Shown here: positions 33,932 to 45,226 of the stretch, in pieces
Layout of the letters: every line of letters starts with the position of its first letter
How positions within the stretch are numbered: the first letter of the stretch is position 1
From: Moniliophthora roreri
Lineage: Eukaryota; Basidiomycota; Agaricomycetes; Agaricales; Marasmiaceae
DNA: 64,000 nucleotides
NCBI GenBank assembly: GCA_001466705.2
Contig: LATX02000078.1
Coordinates: forward strand, 1,116,001-1,180,000
Reading direction: 5' to 3'
Translations under genes and position numbers: made by a program
The notes under the pieces: model-generated
Seen by the model: the letters and a program-made list of their open reading frames with translations, nothing else
Database searches by the model: none
What the model was told of the DNA's origin: nothing

Positions 33932-36388
33932 TCATAGCCTAGCATTCGAGGGCATGCTGCGCATTGCTTGTCTTACACCAAGATCGCTCAAAACATCCTC
34001 GGCTCCTCCCAGAAGCGCATCAAAGGGGATAGTACGGTGATACTGAAACAGTTAAGGTTAAGCGCACAGACCTGTCACAGAAACATGTCACTCACATGCT
34101 CGATGAACTTGCCCTGTGAACGGGTACAATGGTCAGCTGGAATTCAAACGCAAAGAAAGAGAAATATCGAGACCATTCCTGTCTTAGTGATACCACGTCC
34201 TCCGAATATTTGAACAGCGTCACGAGCGGTCTCTTGACCACAGGCTGTAGAGTAACTCTTCAGGAAAGCAATTTGCCCAGCAAGTTTGCTAGCTTGTTGT
34301 TTGTAGGACTGCAAACGAAAAGGTTAGTATGGCACACTAATTGAAAAAGCGACAGTGGCGCACCATATTACACATCTGGTAGGTTATATTCTCAAGCCAG
34401 TTTTGGACACCTTGATAATCTCTCAGCAAGTGTCAGTAACAGCGAGCTTCTGACTCACTTTCTGCTCGAGCGATCATTGCGGCCAGCTTGGATCGGATCA
34501 CTGCCTGTGAAGTAAGAGGCTTTCCAAAGGCCTTGCGTTGAGAGGCCCATCTATGGACTGGATATTAGTCTATGTACTTCGGGTCTAGAGTGATCGGACT
34601 GACTTCAAACATTCCTCGACTGTGAATAACTGGTCAACGCATGTATGACGGAAGGTGTATCGCATTACTCACTTATGGCCCTTTGACCGCGTGCTGAAGA
34701 ACAACACATGACCCATCGTTCGTGATTGAAGTTACTGAAAACACGCAATCAGTATCAATCCACAATGAAAGGATCAGGCATGGTCTACCTAAGTATAACG
34801 AAGATGCCTCCACCCTCTTCACCAAGTGTGTTGCCCACGGGGACTCTGACATTGTCGAAGGTGATGTAAGCAGTACCAGCAGTAGTAGAGTAGCTGGTCT
34901 TGATTTGACGCGTCTCGACGCCCTCTCCTCGTTCAACGAGGATCACAGTGAATCCGTCCTAGACGCAAGGCTTGATAAGGCGGTGGTGGTGACCGAGGAA
35001 GTGTCAGCTCACCTCAGTCTTGCATCCAACAGTGAAGTAATCTGCAAATGTTCCATTCGTAATCCATTTCTTGGAACCTGTGCCAATTTCAGAATATGTT
35101 CTGATGGATCGTCAGGGAACACACCATTGATAATCCATTCCTTTCCATCTGCGCTTTTCACGGCGGTAGTTTGCAGTCCCATAACATCACTTCCCGCGTA
35201 GGCCTCAGAGATGGCCAAGCAAATGAATTTCTTGCCTGATAGAACCTCGGGGACAACTTTGGCCTTCAATTCTTCGCTGCCAAAGTTGAGGACAGGCGGC
35301 AAACCAATAACCGATCCTGAGAGGAGACCTGAGTGAATTGTTTGGTCAGACTCTCTCAAGACGATACAGGATATGAAACATACCGTCACCATATCCACGA
35401 GCTCCGCATCGAGACAGCTCTTGAGTGATAATCAACTGGAGCATAACATGAGCATAAGGACAGTATGTTTAGCTAGGTTAAATTCACCTCGTGGAAGTAA
35501 TCAAATTCCTCGGGTTTGACGAGACCATTCATAAGTATTCGGCCTTTCAAATGCTTCCCAGGTCCCAAACGCATGGCGTGAAGCTCTAGTTCGCTGCATA
35601 TCGAAGTGAGTGACGATCATATCCTTGAGATAGCACGACATACGACATCTTGTCCGAAACCTTCTGATCAAATCTCTTCCCATCTTCCTCCCTGGCCTGC
35701 GAGACGTCAAACAAGGGATGAAAGATGATATTCCTAGGACCCATACCTGTGCATCGGGATATACCCATTCATCAATAAACTCCCGCACGGCCTTGCGGAA
35801 TTGCCGGTGGTTCTGCATCGTTGTGAGCGAGTAGATATGACACCGCAATGACGACTGGAACTTACCTCTGTGTAGTATGGGCTGTGGTAACCTTCTGCAA
35901 GCCACGTAGGCTCAGCATATGGAACCTTACTCAACTCTCCAGGGACACGGGCGGTGAAAACGCTCTCCTCTCCTTCAATGGTGCCAATGACAAGACGTTG
36001 ATACTGTGGCTTCTCGAGCACTTCCGATCGGTGAAGACCATAGAAGGCATCTGTCGCATCTTGGCCAGCTAGAAGAGGGGTTGAGGTGGTCAGTGTAATG
36101 TTAACTCTGTTAGCGGATCATGACGCACCGACTTCTGGATCAACAAGGGCTGCCAGTCCTCCAGGGTGCATTCCCTTGAAGCGAGTCAAGTCGTAGACTT
36201 TGGCATCGATGATAATCCACTGGAGGTCTTTGTTAGGGGCTTGAATAACAAGAATCTTGATAACGCTTCACCAAATCATCAGGCTTGTTGTGCTGTTGAA
36301 GAGTGAGTTCTTGAACTGCAGCGGATTTGAGGGAAAATACCTTTGCAACTTCCTCTCTCGACAGTTTCTTGAGTTCCTTGGAGGCCAT
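33932..36388 (-). CDS. cytochrome b5-acyl-CoA dehydrogenase fusion, copy 1
   Basis: Multi-exon gene from ATG 36388 (MASKELKKLSREEVAK) to TGA 33932-33934 (...MRSMPSNARL). A cytochrome b5-like heme domain comes first (WIIIDAKVYDL, then MHPGGLAAL with the first heme His, and DAFYGLHRSEVL with the second). An acyl-CoA dehydrogenase follows: the N-terminal helical part (EFIDEWVYPDAQ), the middle strand (CLAISEAYAGSDVMGLQTT, WITNGTFADYF), and the C-terminal helices (NFNHERW, QRKAFGKPL, QIFGGRGIT). The family oxidises acyl-CoA with FAD; the fused b5 domain may pass electrons. Exons were not all fixed, but I saw no inactivating change. A paralog with the same first two intron positions lies at 42844-45132. 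The racemase gene lies 211 bp upstream on the same strand. Confidence 0.88.
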
Positions 36389-36598
36389 GGTATGTGGAAG
36401 TTTGTGGATGAAGAAAGAAATGAGGATGAGGAGAATCCAAGACCTACACTTTATGAGCGAATCGAGGGCGATGAATTACATGTGATTTTTTCGGAGATCG
36501 GCTGCACGTGATTTCTGAAAGCGGACGAATGAGATTGGCTATAGTGATTTCAACGCCTTGTGGGCCACTACTGATAAATAGTTGTATACATGTTGTCT

Positions 36599-38108
36599 TT
36601 ACAGTTTAGCCTCAATGGCTTTATCATGCAGCAACTTCTTTCTATCCGCCTCAGACAGTCCGATTTCTCCTAGAATCTCATCCGTGTGTTGTCCCGGCAT
36701 CAGAGTACTAAAATCTCCGGGGTTCGATACACCCGAGGCGTTGTTCTCGCCTAGTCCGACCACATGGGGGTGAGGCTTTGGAATAGGATTGAATGATTCA
36801 CGTTCAACCGCCTCCTGGGGCGTCAAAACCGGTACAGCACACGCATCCGTGCCTGCACGCAAGGTAAACCTCATCGTATGATAATGTCGAAAACTCGACT
36901 TGCCATGGAAAATTTGTGCCCACTCGTCCCTGTTCCTCGTCCGGAATCCTTTCTCCAGGTATTCCCTCAGTCGAGGCCAATCACCGCGTAACACCTGCGT
37001 TTCAGGAGTCGGCGTCCACCCAAACGACTTCCGAAACTCAAGTGGCAATGCTTTGACGAAACCTTCAATGAAGACACGGAAGAATTGTGGCTCCAAACAA
37101 CCAACTGACATCCAGGCGCCATCCTTGCATGGATAGATGGAGTAGAATGGAGCACCGCCATCGAGGAGATTGCTCCCCCGCGGACCAGAGAACGTTTGGG
37201 CAATTGGGTGCTGCTTCAGTATAAGTGGAAACGAGGACAGGTATCGGACGCCAGAGACCTGGTTATAGGAAATAATAAGTTGTACGGATGAAGGAGTACA
37301 TTCATCGGGCGTACCATATCGGTGTTGACGACTTGACCACGACCTGTCTGAGCTCGGGCCAGAAGAGCAAGAAGAATTCCAGAGGCACATGTAAGACCGC
37401 CACCAGCAAAGTCAGCAAGAAGATTCAGAGGGAAGGATGGTCTGTCGGGCATTCCAGGAAGCATCTGGAACGACAACAATCATGAAATGAACTGGCGAGT
37501 GATCTTCAAGGACATACAGACAGAATTCCACTTGACGCGAGGTAATTAATGTCATGACCTGCCATGTCTTTCTGTTTTCCTGGAGTTCAACTCTATCAAA
37601 GAAAGAAAACGCCATCAGGACGGATTGGTAGTAATACCTGTCCTCGGAAATCTACATCCAAATGTTGGTGAAGAACGAACGCGATACAAATACTACCGCA
37701 CCCTGCCATCCTGGCGTAAATCAACCGAGTATTCAGGCCCTTCTTCCCATCCGCTCCAAGAAATACCTCTGGTCCAAGCCCTAACCGTTCAAGAACACCT
37801 GGCCTGTACGGGTCAATCAACACGTCCGCAGACGAGATGAGCTTGAGCAGTGTCTCATTTCCGCTGGGGACTTTAGGATTGATAACAATTGATCGCTTTC
37901 CACGACATAGGGTATCCACAGAAGTAGCACCCGGACGGTCGACTCGAATAACGGACGCGCCATTGTCGGCAAGGATGAGACCTGCGAAAGGGCCGGGTGC
38001 TAGACCCGCAAACTTGATGAAGATGCATTATTATTATTATAGTTTCTGCGGCCTAGTGGAATAATAAGGGTGGCTCACTTCAATTACTTTGATTCCCTTG
38101 AGAGCCAT
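36599..38108 (-). CDS. alpha-methylacyl-CoA racemase (CoA-transferase family III)
   Basis: From ATG 38108 ([10 protein letters not shown]) through an intron to [31 protein letters not shown]-like [21 protein letters not shown], the catalytic-site motif [28 protein letters not shown] [48 protein letters not shown] and the end of the family fold ([13 protein letters not shown]...IEAKL). Close to human AMACR over its whole length (about 380 residues). AMACR inverts the 2-methyl centre of branched acyl-CoAs so that they can enter beta-oxidation, usually in peroxisomes and mitochondria; the last residues EAKL are a possible but atypical PTS1. An intron with a GC donor (36853-36903, 51 nt) contains no stop. 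Neighbouring b5-acyl-CoA dehydrogenase suggests a shared pathway. Confidence 0.92.
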
Positions 38109-38296
38109 GGCGGTTGAGAGAGTTGTGCAAATCGGTCACAATCATTGTCAAGGAGCTCGGTTTTTTCGAATAACCGTTCCTGTGTTCACGAGCTCGTTGC
38201 TGGGCGCTTACAGGCGTCTCACACCACTTGGTGCTCGAGGAAAGCCTTCTACACTAATAATTGAATCCTATGATACACTACGCATCCGAGTCCCAA

Positions 38297-39627
38297 TCAC
38301 CGCCTTAGTGAAACTATGCCGACAAGGACCCCAAGTACGACCAGAGATGCCCATGCACGCAGATTCGTGAATCCTCTATCCGTGACGTGGTCAATAGAAA
38401 ACGGTCCATTCTGAGGCTGCACAGACTCGGAACGAATTTGAGCTTCCATCCCTTCCTTCACAATAGTTAACGACTCGGCCTCATCTACTGCTTCCATCGT
38501 ATCGACCTGAGCAACTCCACCAAAGAAATCCGTAATCAGTGCTTCCTTGTCTTGCTTCCATCTTTCCTGTTCTCTCCCGACCCATTCTCCCGGCTCCTTC
38601 CACCCATCACCCAGCCCATAGTTCATCATGCCCTCACCACCGCCAAGTGGCCGCCGGAAGAGGTCACTCCGAACGCCTGGGTGACTTCCTATTTTACGCA
38701 CATCATAGGAGGTGAAAAGATCACCCATGGTGTTTTTGGACGTTTTGTTAATACCTTCCATGTATTGCAGAACGTAGTGTGTATAGGAATCTATGACCGC
38801 AACACCGATATCATTGTCGTTTTCATGCGAATACGAATTTTCGCCCTCGAATGAGGAACCCGTAGCAAGGATATTCGGAGAGTAGAATTTGGAGTACATG
38901 GTGTTGGCTTGGCAGGTATCGATCATGAAGAAGATTTCGTTGTACCTGCGACAGACACGTAAGGTCAGTCAGCAGGGGTATAGAGCGAGAACGAGAAAGA
39001 GACGCACCGTCCACCCTGCCACATCTGCTCAAAAGCATCTGCAATATCAAACGCACTAATCTCCTCGTTGTCCTGAAATTTGAGAAATTCGCTACCACCG
39101 TGTCCAGTCATATAGACAAAGATGTTGCTCCGCTTGTCGCTCAGCAGCCTCTTGGACCGAGGAATACTTTCATCAAGACGTCCAGTGAGGACTCGTAGAA
39201 AGTTCTCGACAGTAACCTCGTATCCACGGTAGTCAACCTCGATATTCTCACCGTATAGATCGAGATGACGGCCTGGATTGGCGTAGACGGAGGCGGGAAA
39301 CTTGTTGCGAGAGTTGCAAGCAGCATCGTCTGCGAGCATGAGGATGATATTGGAGTCGGGAATACCGAGACGTTTCACGGTGCGATACCTGCAAAAATGT
39401 GAGCGTCACGATGAGTTGCAAGTCGAGGTCCGTACATTCCCAAGGCATTTGCCATGTGCTGAGTGCAATGTTAGTTAAAGGGCCTCGAGAAACGACCATA
39501 CACATACGCGATAGTTGAACCAATATCTCGAGGAGCATACTAGCACGGCCCAATTATTCGTATGACCAGCATTGTCTGCAGCGGCTGCAATGAGCCATAA
39601 GGCGAACAGGAAGAAGTGAAGGAGCAT
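38297..39627 (-). CDS. GPI8: GPI8, catalytic subunit of the GPI-anchor transamidase (peptidase C13)
   Basis: Start ATG 39627 gives a signal peptide ([16 protein letters not shown]) followed by [22 protein letters not shown], the typical GPI8 start. Then come [49 protein letters not shown] with the catalytic His, and [13 protein letters not shown] with the catalytic Cys. [14 protein letters not shown] follows, and near the C-terminus a single membrane segment ([17 protein letters not shown]) before the stop at 38297-38299. The enzyme cleaves the C-terminal signal of precursors in the ER and attaches the GPI anchor, together with GAA1, GPI16 and GPI17-type subunits. The length (about 400 residues) and both catalytic residues fit a working enzyme. 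The 189 bp between this stop and the racemase start hold nothing else. Confidence 0.95.
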
Positions 39628-40231
39628 GTGAAGCGTAGAACTAGACGTTGCATCACTTTTTGTGGATGAAATCTGTTATTCCCACACAATGCCATGTCAT
39701 TGCAGCGCAGGTAGCTTTCAGTCAAACTTTCAGTACATACACAAGACATCAGACCTGATATAACCAACTTGTATACTTCTAAGAATAAGCAGGTAAGAAT
39801 ATCATCGCAACCACAACATAGCGAATTGCCCGAGTATATAAAAAATTGTACCAGTACGCGACTTGAGATAAATACGCGAAGAGGTGAAGAGGGCGCAAGC
39901 GGTGATGCAGAAGTTGGAAGCCAAGTCGCCAGTACTAGCATGGGTCGAATTCATAGTTTATATGTACTCCAGCAAAGGATAAAAGTTGCAAATCAACGTC
40001 GGAATGATAGAAATAGCAATAAATAAAACGAACGTCGATTACAACGTGAAGGTTTCAATATTCGTACACGATTTCGCACGAAGGACAGTCGACGGGAGGT
40101 GGCAATGTGTGCAGGTACGCACAGAGAAGTACGGTAAAGATAAGTGTTCAAATGGCAGTATCTGCAAAGATGTAATCAGAGATAGCGAAACAGAAGAGAG
40201 AAAATCAGGATGAGTCATTGAAGACAATACT
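39628..40231. other. intergenic between GPI8 5' end and the NPF membrane protein 3' end
   Basis: About 600 bp with no supported gene. It should contain the GPI8 promoter near 39,630-39,900 and the 3' UTR of the next gene near 40,050-40,230. Confidence 0.5.
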
Positions 40232-41569
40232 TCAATGCTGCGATGCCTGTGAAGCGCCCGGTGGCAGAGGGAACCTATCCGCAACATCTTCATCGGCTGT
40301 GTATGCTGAGCTGGCGGATTGCATGGACGCAATTCTTAGCCGCTCATTAGGATCGATAGTTGCATCCAAAGCGGCAAGGAGAGATTGGATGGCTCGATCA
40401 TTGCTGGTGACGGAATCCATTGACTCAACCTTGACATGCTGTGAGACGACCTCACGGTTGTCATCTACGAAAGGATTGTTGGATCCTGATGGCGTTATAT
40501 CTCGGGACTTGCCCTTCTTTGAAGGACTCCTCGATGAAGACTGAGCGTTAAAAAAGGGGTTGCTCAGACTTTTTCTTCGCTCGGTGCTGTGGAGGAAAGG
40601 ATTATTGGATTTGAGGTTCTCCGGCTCAGTTGGTGAATGGACAATTTCGGCTGACTGTCCATCAAAGTTGAGCACCTCAGCAGATTCCCAACGGTGTGGC
40701 TCAGAGGAGCTAATAGGAGGTGTTGGGATGGCCATGTCCACAGAAGGCGACATGGAGCCCGATACCCTCTTGTTTGAATTGAGTGAAAGGAAGGAATCAT
40801 GTGCAGTTCCTGCGTCCCACGAAGGAGCGGACGACTCTACCCGCTTGAGGTTGAGGAAAGCAGGCTGAGGTGGTGCTGGTGCGTCGACGGAAGAGGAAGC
40901 CATCTCCTTTGCCAAGTTGGGATGATACTGAGCAAAAGGATGCGGGCCGAGGTCGAACGTTGGGAGTTCCTCTGTTTTCAAGGTGTATTCGGTGCGGATA
41001 CTTGGAGTGGATTTTTTGAACATGGTGAGTTTTTCCATAGAATGTTCGTCCGTGGATTTCTGTTCAGACATCTCTACCCCTCTGCTCCTGTTCATTCCTT
41101 CCCACCTGTCCGGCTCATCATCGAGCTTGTTCCAAGTGTTTCCAGAACGGCCCTGGGCATCTCTCTGGGGGCCGCGCTGTTTCTTCTTGGGATCTGCTCG
41201 CTTGTAGAGCCAGAATCCAAGCCAGATGACGATGACAGCACCTACAAAGGCACCAATACAGGCACCTATGACGGTTCCCAATGGGATTTGGTTTGGAGAC
41301 GTGGCAGAGGATGCTGGCGAAACTGTAGGGGTGGATGTTTCACGAATCGGAGCCGTAGATGTGGGTGGAGCTATAATCGTCGAAATCGAGAAAGCAGGTG
41401 TAGGGACACCACCATTAGCTCCTGTATTTGCACTAGAGTCCAAGATGAGAGAGCCGGTGGGAGGACTACCGTCAGAAAGGGTTCGAGTGCCCGAGAATAT
41501 GTCTCCGGTAGGTGCCTGGGTGGGGTCGACTTGTTGTCGCTTATGATGACGAGCGGGGAGATGAACCAT
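40232..41569 (-). CDS. single-pass membrane protein with Ser/Thr/Pro-rich ectodomain and three NPF motifs
   Basis: One continuous 445-codon frame, ATG 41569 (MVHLPARHHKRQQ). Residues about 1-95 are rich in Ser, Thr and Pro, as in O-mannosylated surface proteins, without a clear signal peptide. A transmembrane segment follows at about 98-122 (LGTVIGACIGAFVGAVIVIW), then a basic stop-transfer (YKRADPKKKQR) and a long hydrophilic tail. The tail holds NNPFLHS, SNPFFNA and NNPFVDD. NPF tripeptides bind EH domains of endocytic adaptors. This architecture resembles fungal wall-sensor or Mid2/WSC-like proteins in outline only; no WSC or known ectodomain is visible. Function unknown. Upstream sequence at 41,640-41,760 may hold a 5' UTR intron. 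Confidence 0.75.
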   Translation of the reverse strand: MVHLPARHHKRQQVDPTQAPTGDIFSGTRTLSDGSPPTGSLILDSSANTGANGGVPTPAFSISTIIAPPTSTAPIRETSTPTVSPASSATSPNQIPLGTVIGACIGAFVGAVIVIWLGFWLYKRADPKKKQRGPQRDAQGRSGNTWNKLDDEPDRWEGMNRSRGVEMSEQKSTDEHSMEKLTMFKKSTPSIRTEYTLKTEELPTFDLGPHPFAQYHPNLAKEMASSSVDAPAPPQPAFLNLKRVESSAPSWDAGTAHDSFLSLNSNKRVSGSMSPSVDMAIPTPPISSSEPHRWESAEVLNFDGQSAEIVHSPTEPENLKSNNPFLHSTERRKSLSNPFFNAQSSSRSPSKKGKSRDITPSGSNNPFVDDNREVVSQHVKVESMDSVTSNDRAIQSLLAALDATIDPNERLRIASMQSASSAYTADEDVADRFPLPPGASQASQH

Positions 41570-42843
41570 GGCGAAGAAGGAAAAGGTTCAAAAGTCGAAA
41601 GAAGGGGAAGAGTAAAAGAGTGAATGATATCCCAATGAAATGGACAAAAAAAAGGACGAGTTCTGCAAATAATGGATGAAAATCAGTTTCTTTGTATACA
41701 CAAGCTCAAGCGATAACTCACAGTTTGAAGAAAGCAACTCAAAAGTTTGTGCGAGGCATGCAGTCTAAAGCGAGACTGACACGGAACTGACAGTGACAGG
41801 ACAGAGCACCCAAGGAGCACCACAGGTTGCTAAGGATCAATTCCCACGCAGACCCCACGCAGACCGTCGGTCATCGACCCCGTCCAGTCCATTCATTCAA
41901 GCACATAACTAGTAAATTTAAAACGTTTTACATGTACAAATGGACAATGCCCGGCGCTGCCCAGCCAAAAGGACCCTTCATTTACTCTTACGAATCAGTG
42001 ACTGTGCTTGGTCAACAGACGAGGCAAATGCGCCCGTATCAACGGGAAAAACTGTTTCATGAGTACTTTCACTCCACCTAGTTTCGATGGTTTGAGCAGG
42101 CGAATGTGTGGCGAAGGCACGATGTCCGGATGACCATGAAATGCAAGTCCATGGGGTTGACAATAAGAGTCAATGTCGCATGCCTCCTGCATCTTGAGAG
42201 CGATAAGGCGTCAGGCTGAGAGTACAAGGTACGAGGACACGTAAAATTCACATAGCAGTTCAAACCTTCGCACTATCCTCGAATTGTACCAAAGAATAAC
42301 CGTTAGACTGAGCGTGTGACAGGAAGACAATCACATACATCAAGACGGGAGCGTTAGCTTCATGTATTCCATGAGGTGTGGAAAAATGGCACAGGGTTCG
42401 CGTGTGTTGTAAACAGGTGACTGGTTTTGGTCTTTCAGTGGCGTTCTGGTCTCGATTTCCTACGCCAAACTGTCAAAAACCTGCGATTGTGACGAGATTC
42501 TTTGAAAAACGAGAAAAAGATGACATAGTGGTGGTGGTGGTGGTGGTGGTGGCGGTAGTAGTGCTTGGTAGTGATTGATCGATGCAGTACTTCCAACCAA
42601 AATTTGCAAATTCGGCTTGGTCCGAGAAGCCCCAACGTCAGGGCGTCAGCGGCAGTGACCTTGCAGTGGCACTTGCACAACTCTGCTGACCGTCTTTGGT
42701 TCGCCTCCCTCCTTCGCTTGAAATCCGAAGGAGTGTTGCAATTGGACATCGCCCCGCGCCCACGACCCCCATACTGCACCATGTGACCAACTCAACCGGC
42801 AATCTGGATTGCATGAGATTCACCGACACCGAGAGAGACCAGA
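41570..42843. other. 1.3-kb divergent intergenic region with a GTG/GGT microsatellite
   Basis: Lies between two divergently transcribed genes. A (GTG)n tract at about 42529-42555 continues as GGCGGTAGTAGTG. Short open frames show no family similarity, so I assign no gene. Confidence 0.55.
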
Positions 42844-45132
42844 ATGACGACCATGTCCAATAAAACCTTTACGCGCGGAGAAGTATCAAAGGTTTACTAT
42901 TCTATCTTTGTATTGTATAGAACTCTTACCGATGTTGAACCCCCAGCATAACAAACGAGAGAATTTGGTGTGTCTGCTAGCAATCAATGATATGTCTTCC
43001 CCGTTAAGCTTGACCTGTGTAGTGGGTCATTGTTGACTCCAACGTCTACGACCTGTCCAATTTCGCGTCACTTCACCCCGGTGGAATAGCAGTTCTGATA
43101 GACCAGGAAGTCGGTGCGTGTTCATGAATTGGTAGCCTTCAAGTGTTGGGCATAACGTCATTCTCATCACAGCTGGACAAGACGCGACCGAGGCATTTTT
43201 CAGTCTACACCGCTTTGAAATTCTCAAACGGCCACAATATTTACGCTTGAAAATCGGAACTATTCAAGGCGAAGAACCGCAAATTAATACGAATCCGACA
43301 GCCTCTCTGAGCGACGTTCCGTTCGCTGAACCAACTTGGTTAACGAAAGGCTACTCTAGTCCTTATTTCAACGAAGTGCGTAGTAGCAGGACTGCATATA
43401 CCTCATGCGATTCTTACAACCTGCAGAGCCACCGTCGTCTCCAAGTCGCAATTAGAAAGTTCAATGAAGAAGTCGTGTTTCCCGATGCCCAGGCGAGAGA
43501 AGAAGACGGCAAGCGCGCGTCGCCTTATATATTCCAAGAGCGAGCGAAGAGAAATATACCTGCAATGGCTTTGGGTCCCGGTCCTCACCTGAAGGGACTC
43601 GAGCTCATGGAAGGAGCCGTTAAGCCCGAGGAGGTGAACGTTTCTCTGAACCACAAATAGACCATCTCGCTAAACTACCCTCAGTTTGACTGCTTCCACG
43701 AACTCGTGATGATCCAGGAAGGGTCTCGTCTCCATGCTCGAGGCTATACAGACGGCCTTGCCGGTGGAAATTATATCGCTTTGCCACCAATTATGAGATA
43801 CGCTATACCTGACATTCGGGACAAGATTGTCAATGAAGTGTTCAGTGGGCAAAAGTTTCTCAGCCTGGCAGTTACCGAAGCCTACGCAGGTAGTGACGTT
43901 GCCGGTATTCGTACTCGTGCAACAAAAGTTGATGGAGGCTGGATTGTAAACGGAAGGTAACATCTTTGTTTCTATTCTCATGGACATTCTCATCTGACCT
44001 GGTCTTTAATAGCAAGGTGCATAAGAATCAATTCCAACTTCACCTCGTCCCGCACTAATCTCATTAAACAGAAATGGATCACAAATGGCACATTCGCAGA
44101 CTACTTTGTCACCGCATGTAGGAACAAGGAAGATGGGGGTTTGATTGTGCTCCTCATCGAACGAGGAGAAGGTATCAAAACCAAGCTCATTCGCACGTCT
44201 TACTCCACCGCAGCGGGAACAGCATTCGTCACCTTCGATGATGTTTTTGTTCCGGATGGGCATGTCCTCGGACCAAGGCATGATGGTTTGCGAATTATTC
44301 TCGGCAATTTCAATCATGAACGATGGGCTATGGCGTGTAGTTCTATTGGAACACAGCGTGCAATCGTAGAAGAGTGTTTAAAGTAAGCATTCTCCTTTTT
44401 TAAAGCGCCATCAAGGAGTAACCTGTTTCTCCTCTGTACAGATGGACAGCACAGCGAAAGGTGTTCGGTAAACCATTAATTTCGCAGGCCGTTGTACGCG
44501 CGAAATTGGCCGCAATGATCTCTCGCCTCGAAAGTGGACAAAACTGGCTAGAGAACATCACTTATCAGATGACGAAGATGAACAATACTCAACAGGGTGC
44601 ACTACTCGCCGGGTGATTGTTTCTCTTTTTCCGGTGATCGTCAGTTGGGACTGATGACCTTGACCGCATGTGGCGTTACATGGTAATAGTCAAATTGCTT
44701 TCCTGAAGATGCATGCTTCAAGAGCAGGTCAGGATACGGCCAGGGACGCGGTACAAGTATGGGACCAAAGTGAAAATTAGTCCCATGATCACTGATTGGC
44801 ACTGCTACAGATATTCGGTGGACGAGGCATAACTAAGACAGGAATGGGGAGACATATTGAGCACGTAAGTCTTTCTTCACCCTACCGATCTACCGGGAAT
44901 ACTGAGTCCCACCAAGTATCATCGAACACTACTCATTGATGCGTAAGTCTTCAAACTCCTTCAGAAGAACACTCTGCTGATACTTTGGGTCCAGCGTGGG
45001 CGGAGGAGGTAATGTTATTGCCGCAGGGACTCCTTTTCAGCTAATGACTCCTTTCCTTTAGCGGAAGACATCATCGGTGATCTGGGGATACGTCAGGCGT
45101 TGCGTTCAATGCCAACGAATGCTCGGTTGTGA
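42844..45132 (+). CDS. cytochrome b5-acyl-CoA dehydrogenase fusion, copy 2
   Basis: ATG 42844 opens a 48-nt first exon (MTTMSNKTFTRGEVSK). A 21-nt exon encoding HNKRENL follows, then WVIVDSNVYDLSNFASLHPGGIAVL with the b5 heme His and DATEAFFSLHRFEIL with the second His. The acyl-CoA dehydrogenase part follows (VPFAEPTWLTKGYSSPYFNE, LAVTEAYAGSDVAGI, KKWITNGTFADYF, NFNHERWAMACSS, VFGKPLISQAVVRAKLAAM, QIFGGRGITKTGMGRHIEH, DIIGDLGIRQALRSMPTNARL) to TGA 45130-45132. The first two intron positions and the extremely short second exon match copy 1 (HNKPDDL), so the two genes are paralogs; identity is moderate, so the duplication is not recent. The reading frame appears intact across all exons I could follow. 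Confidence 0.88.
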
Positions 45133-45226
45133 ACATCTATGTGCCAGATAACCGCCCTGGGTCACTTCCATAGTTGCCTTGTGACTCTAGTATAAACTAG
45201 GTTGTAATGATACATTGATACGCAAG

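Noticed and set aside
40799..41623. 274-codon plus-strand ORF
   Set aside because: Antisense to the NPF membrane protein frame, which has coherent composition and a TM segment; the plus translation has neither.
42529..42570. Possible functional repeat (GTG tract)
   Set aside because: Looks like an ordinary trinucleotide microsatellite in an intergenic region; no further structure around it.
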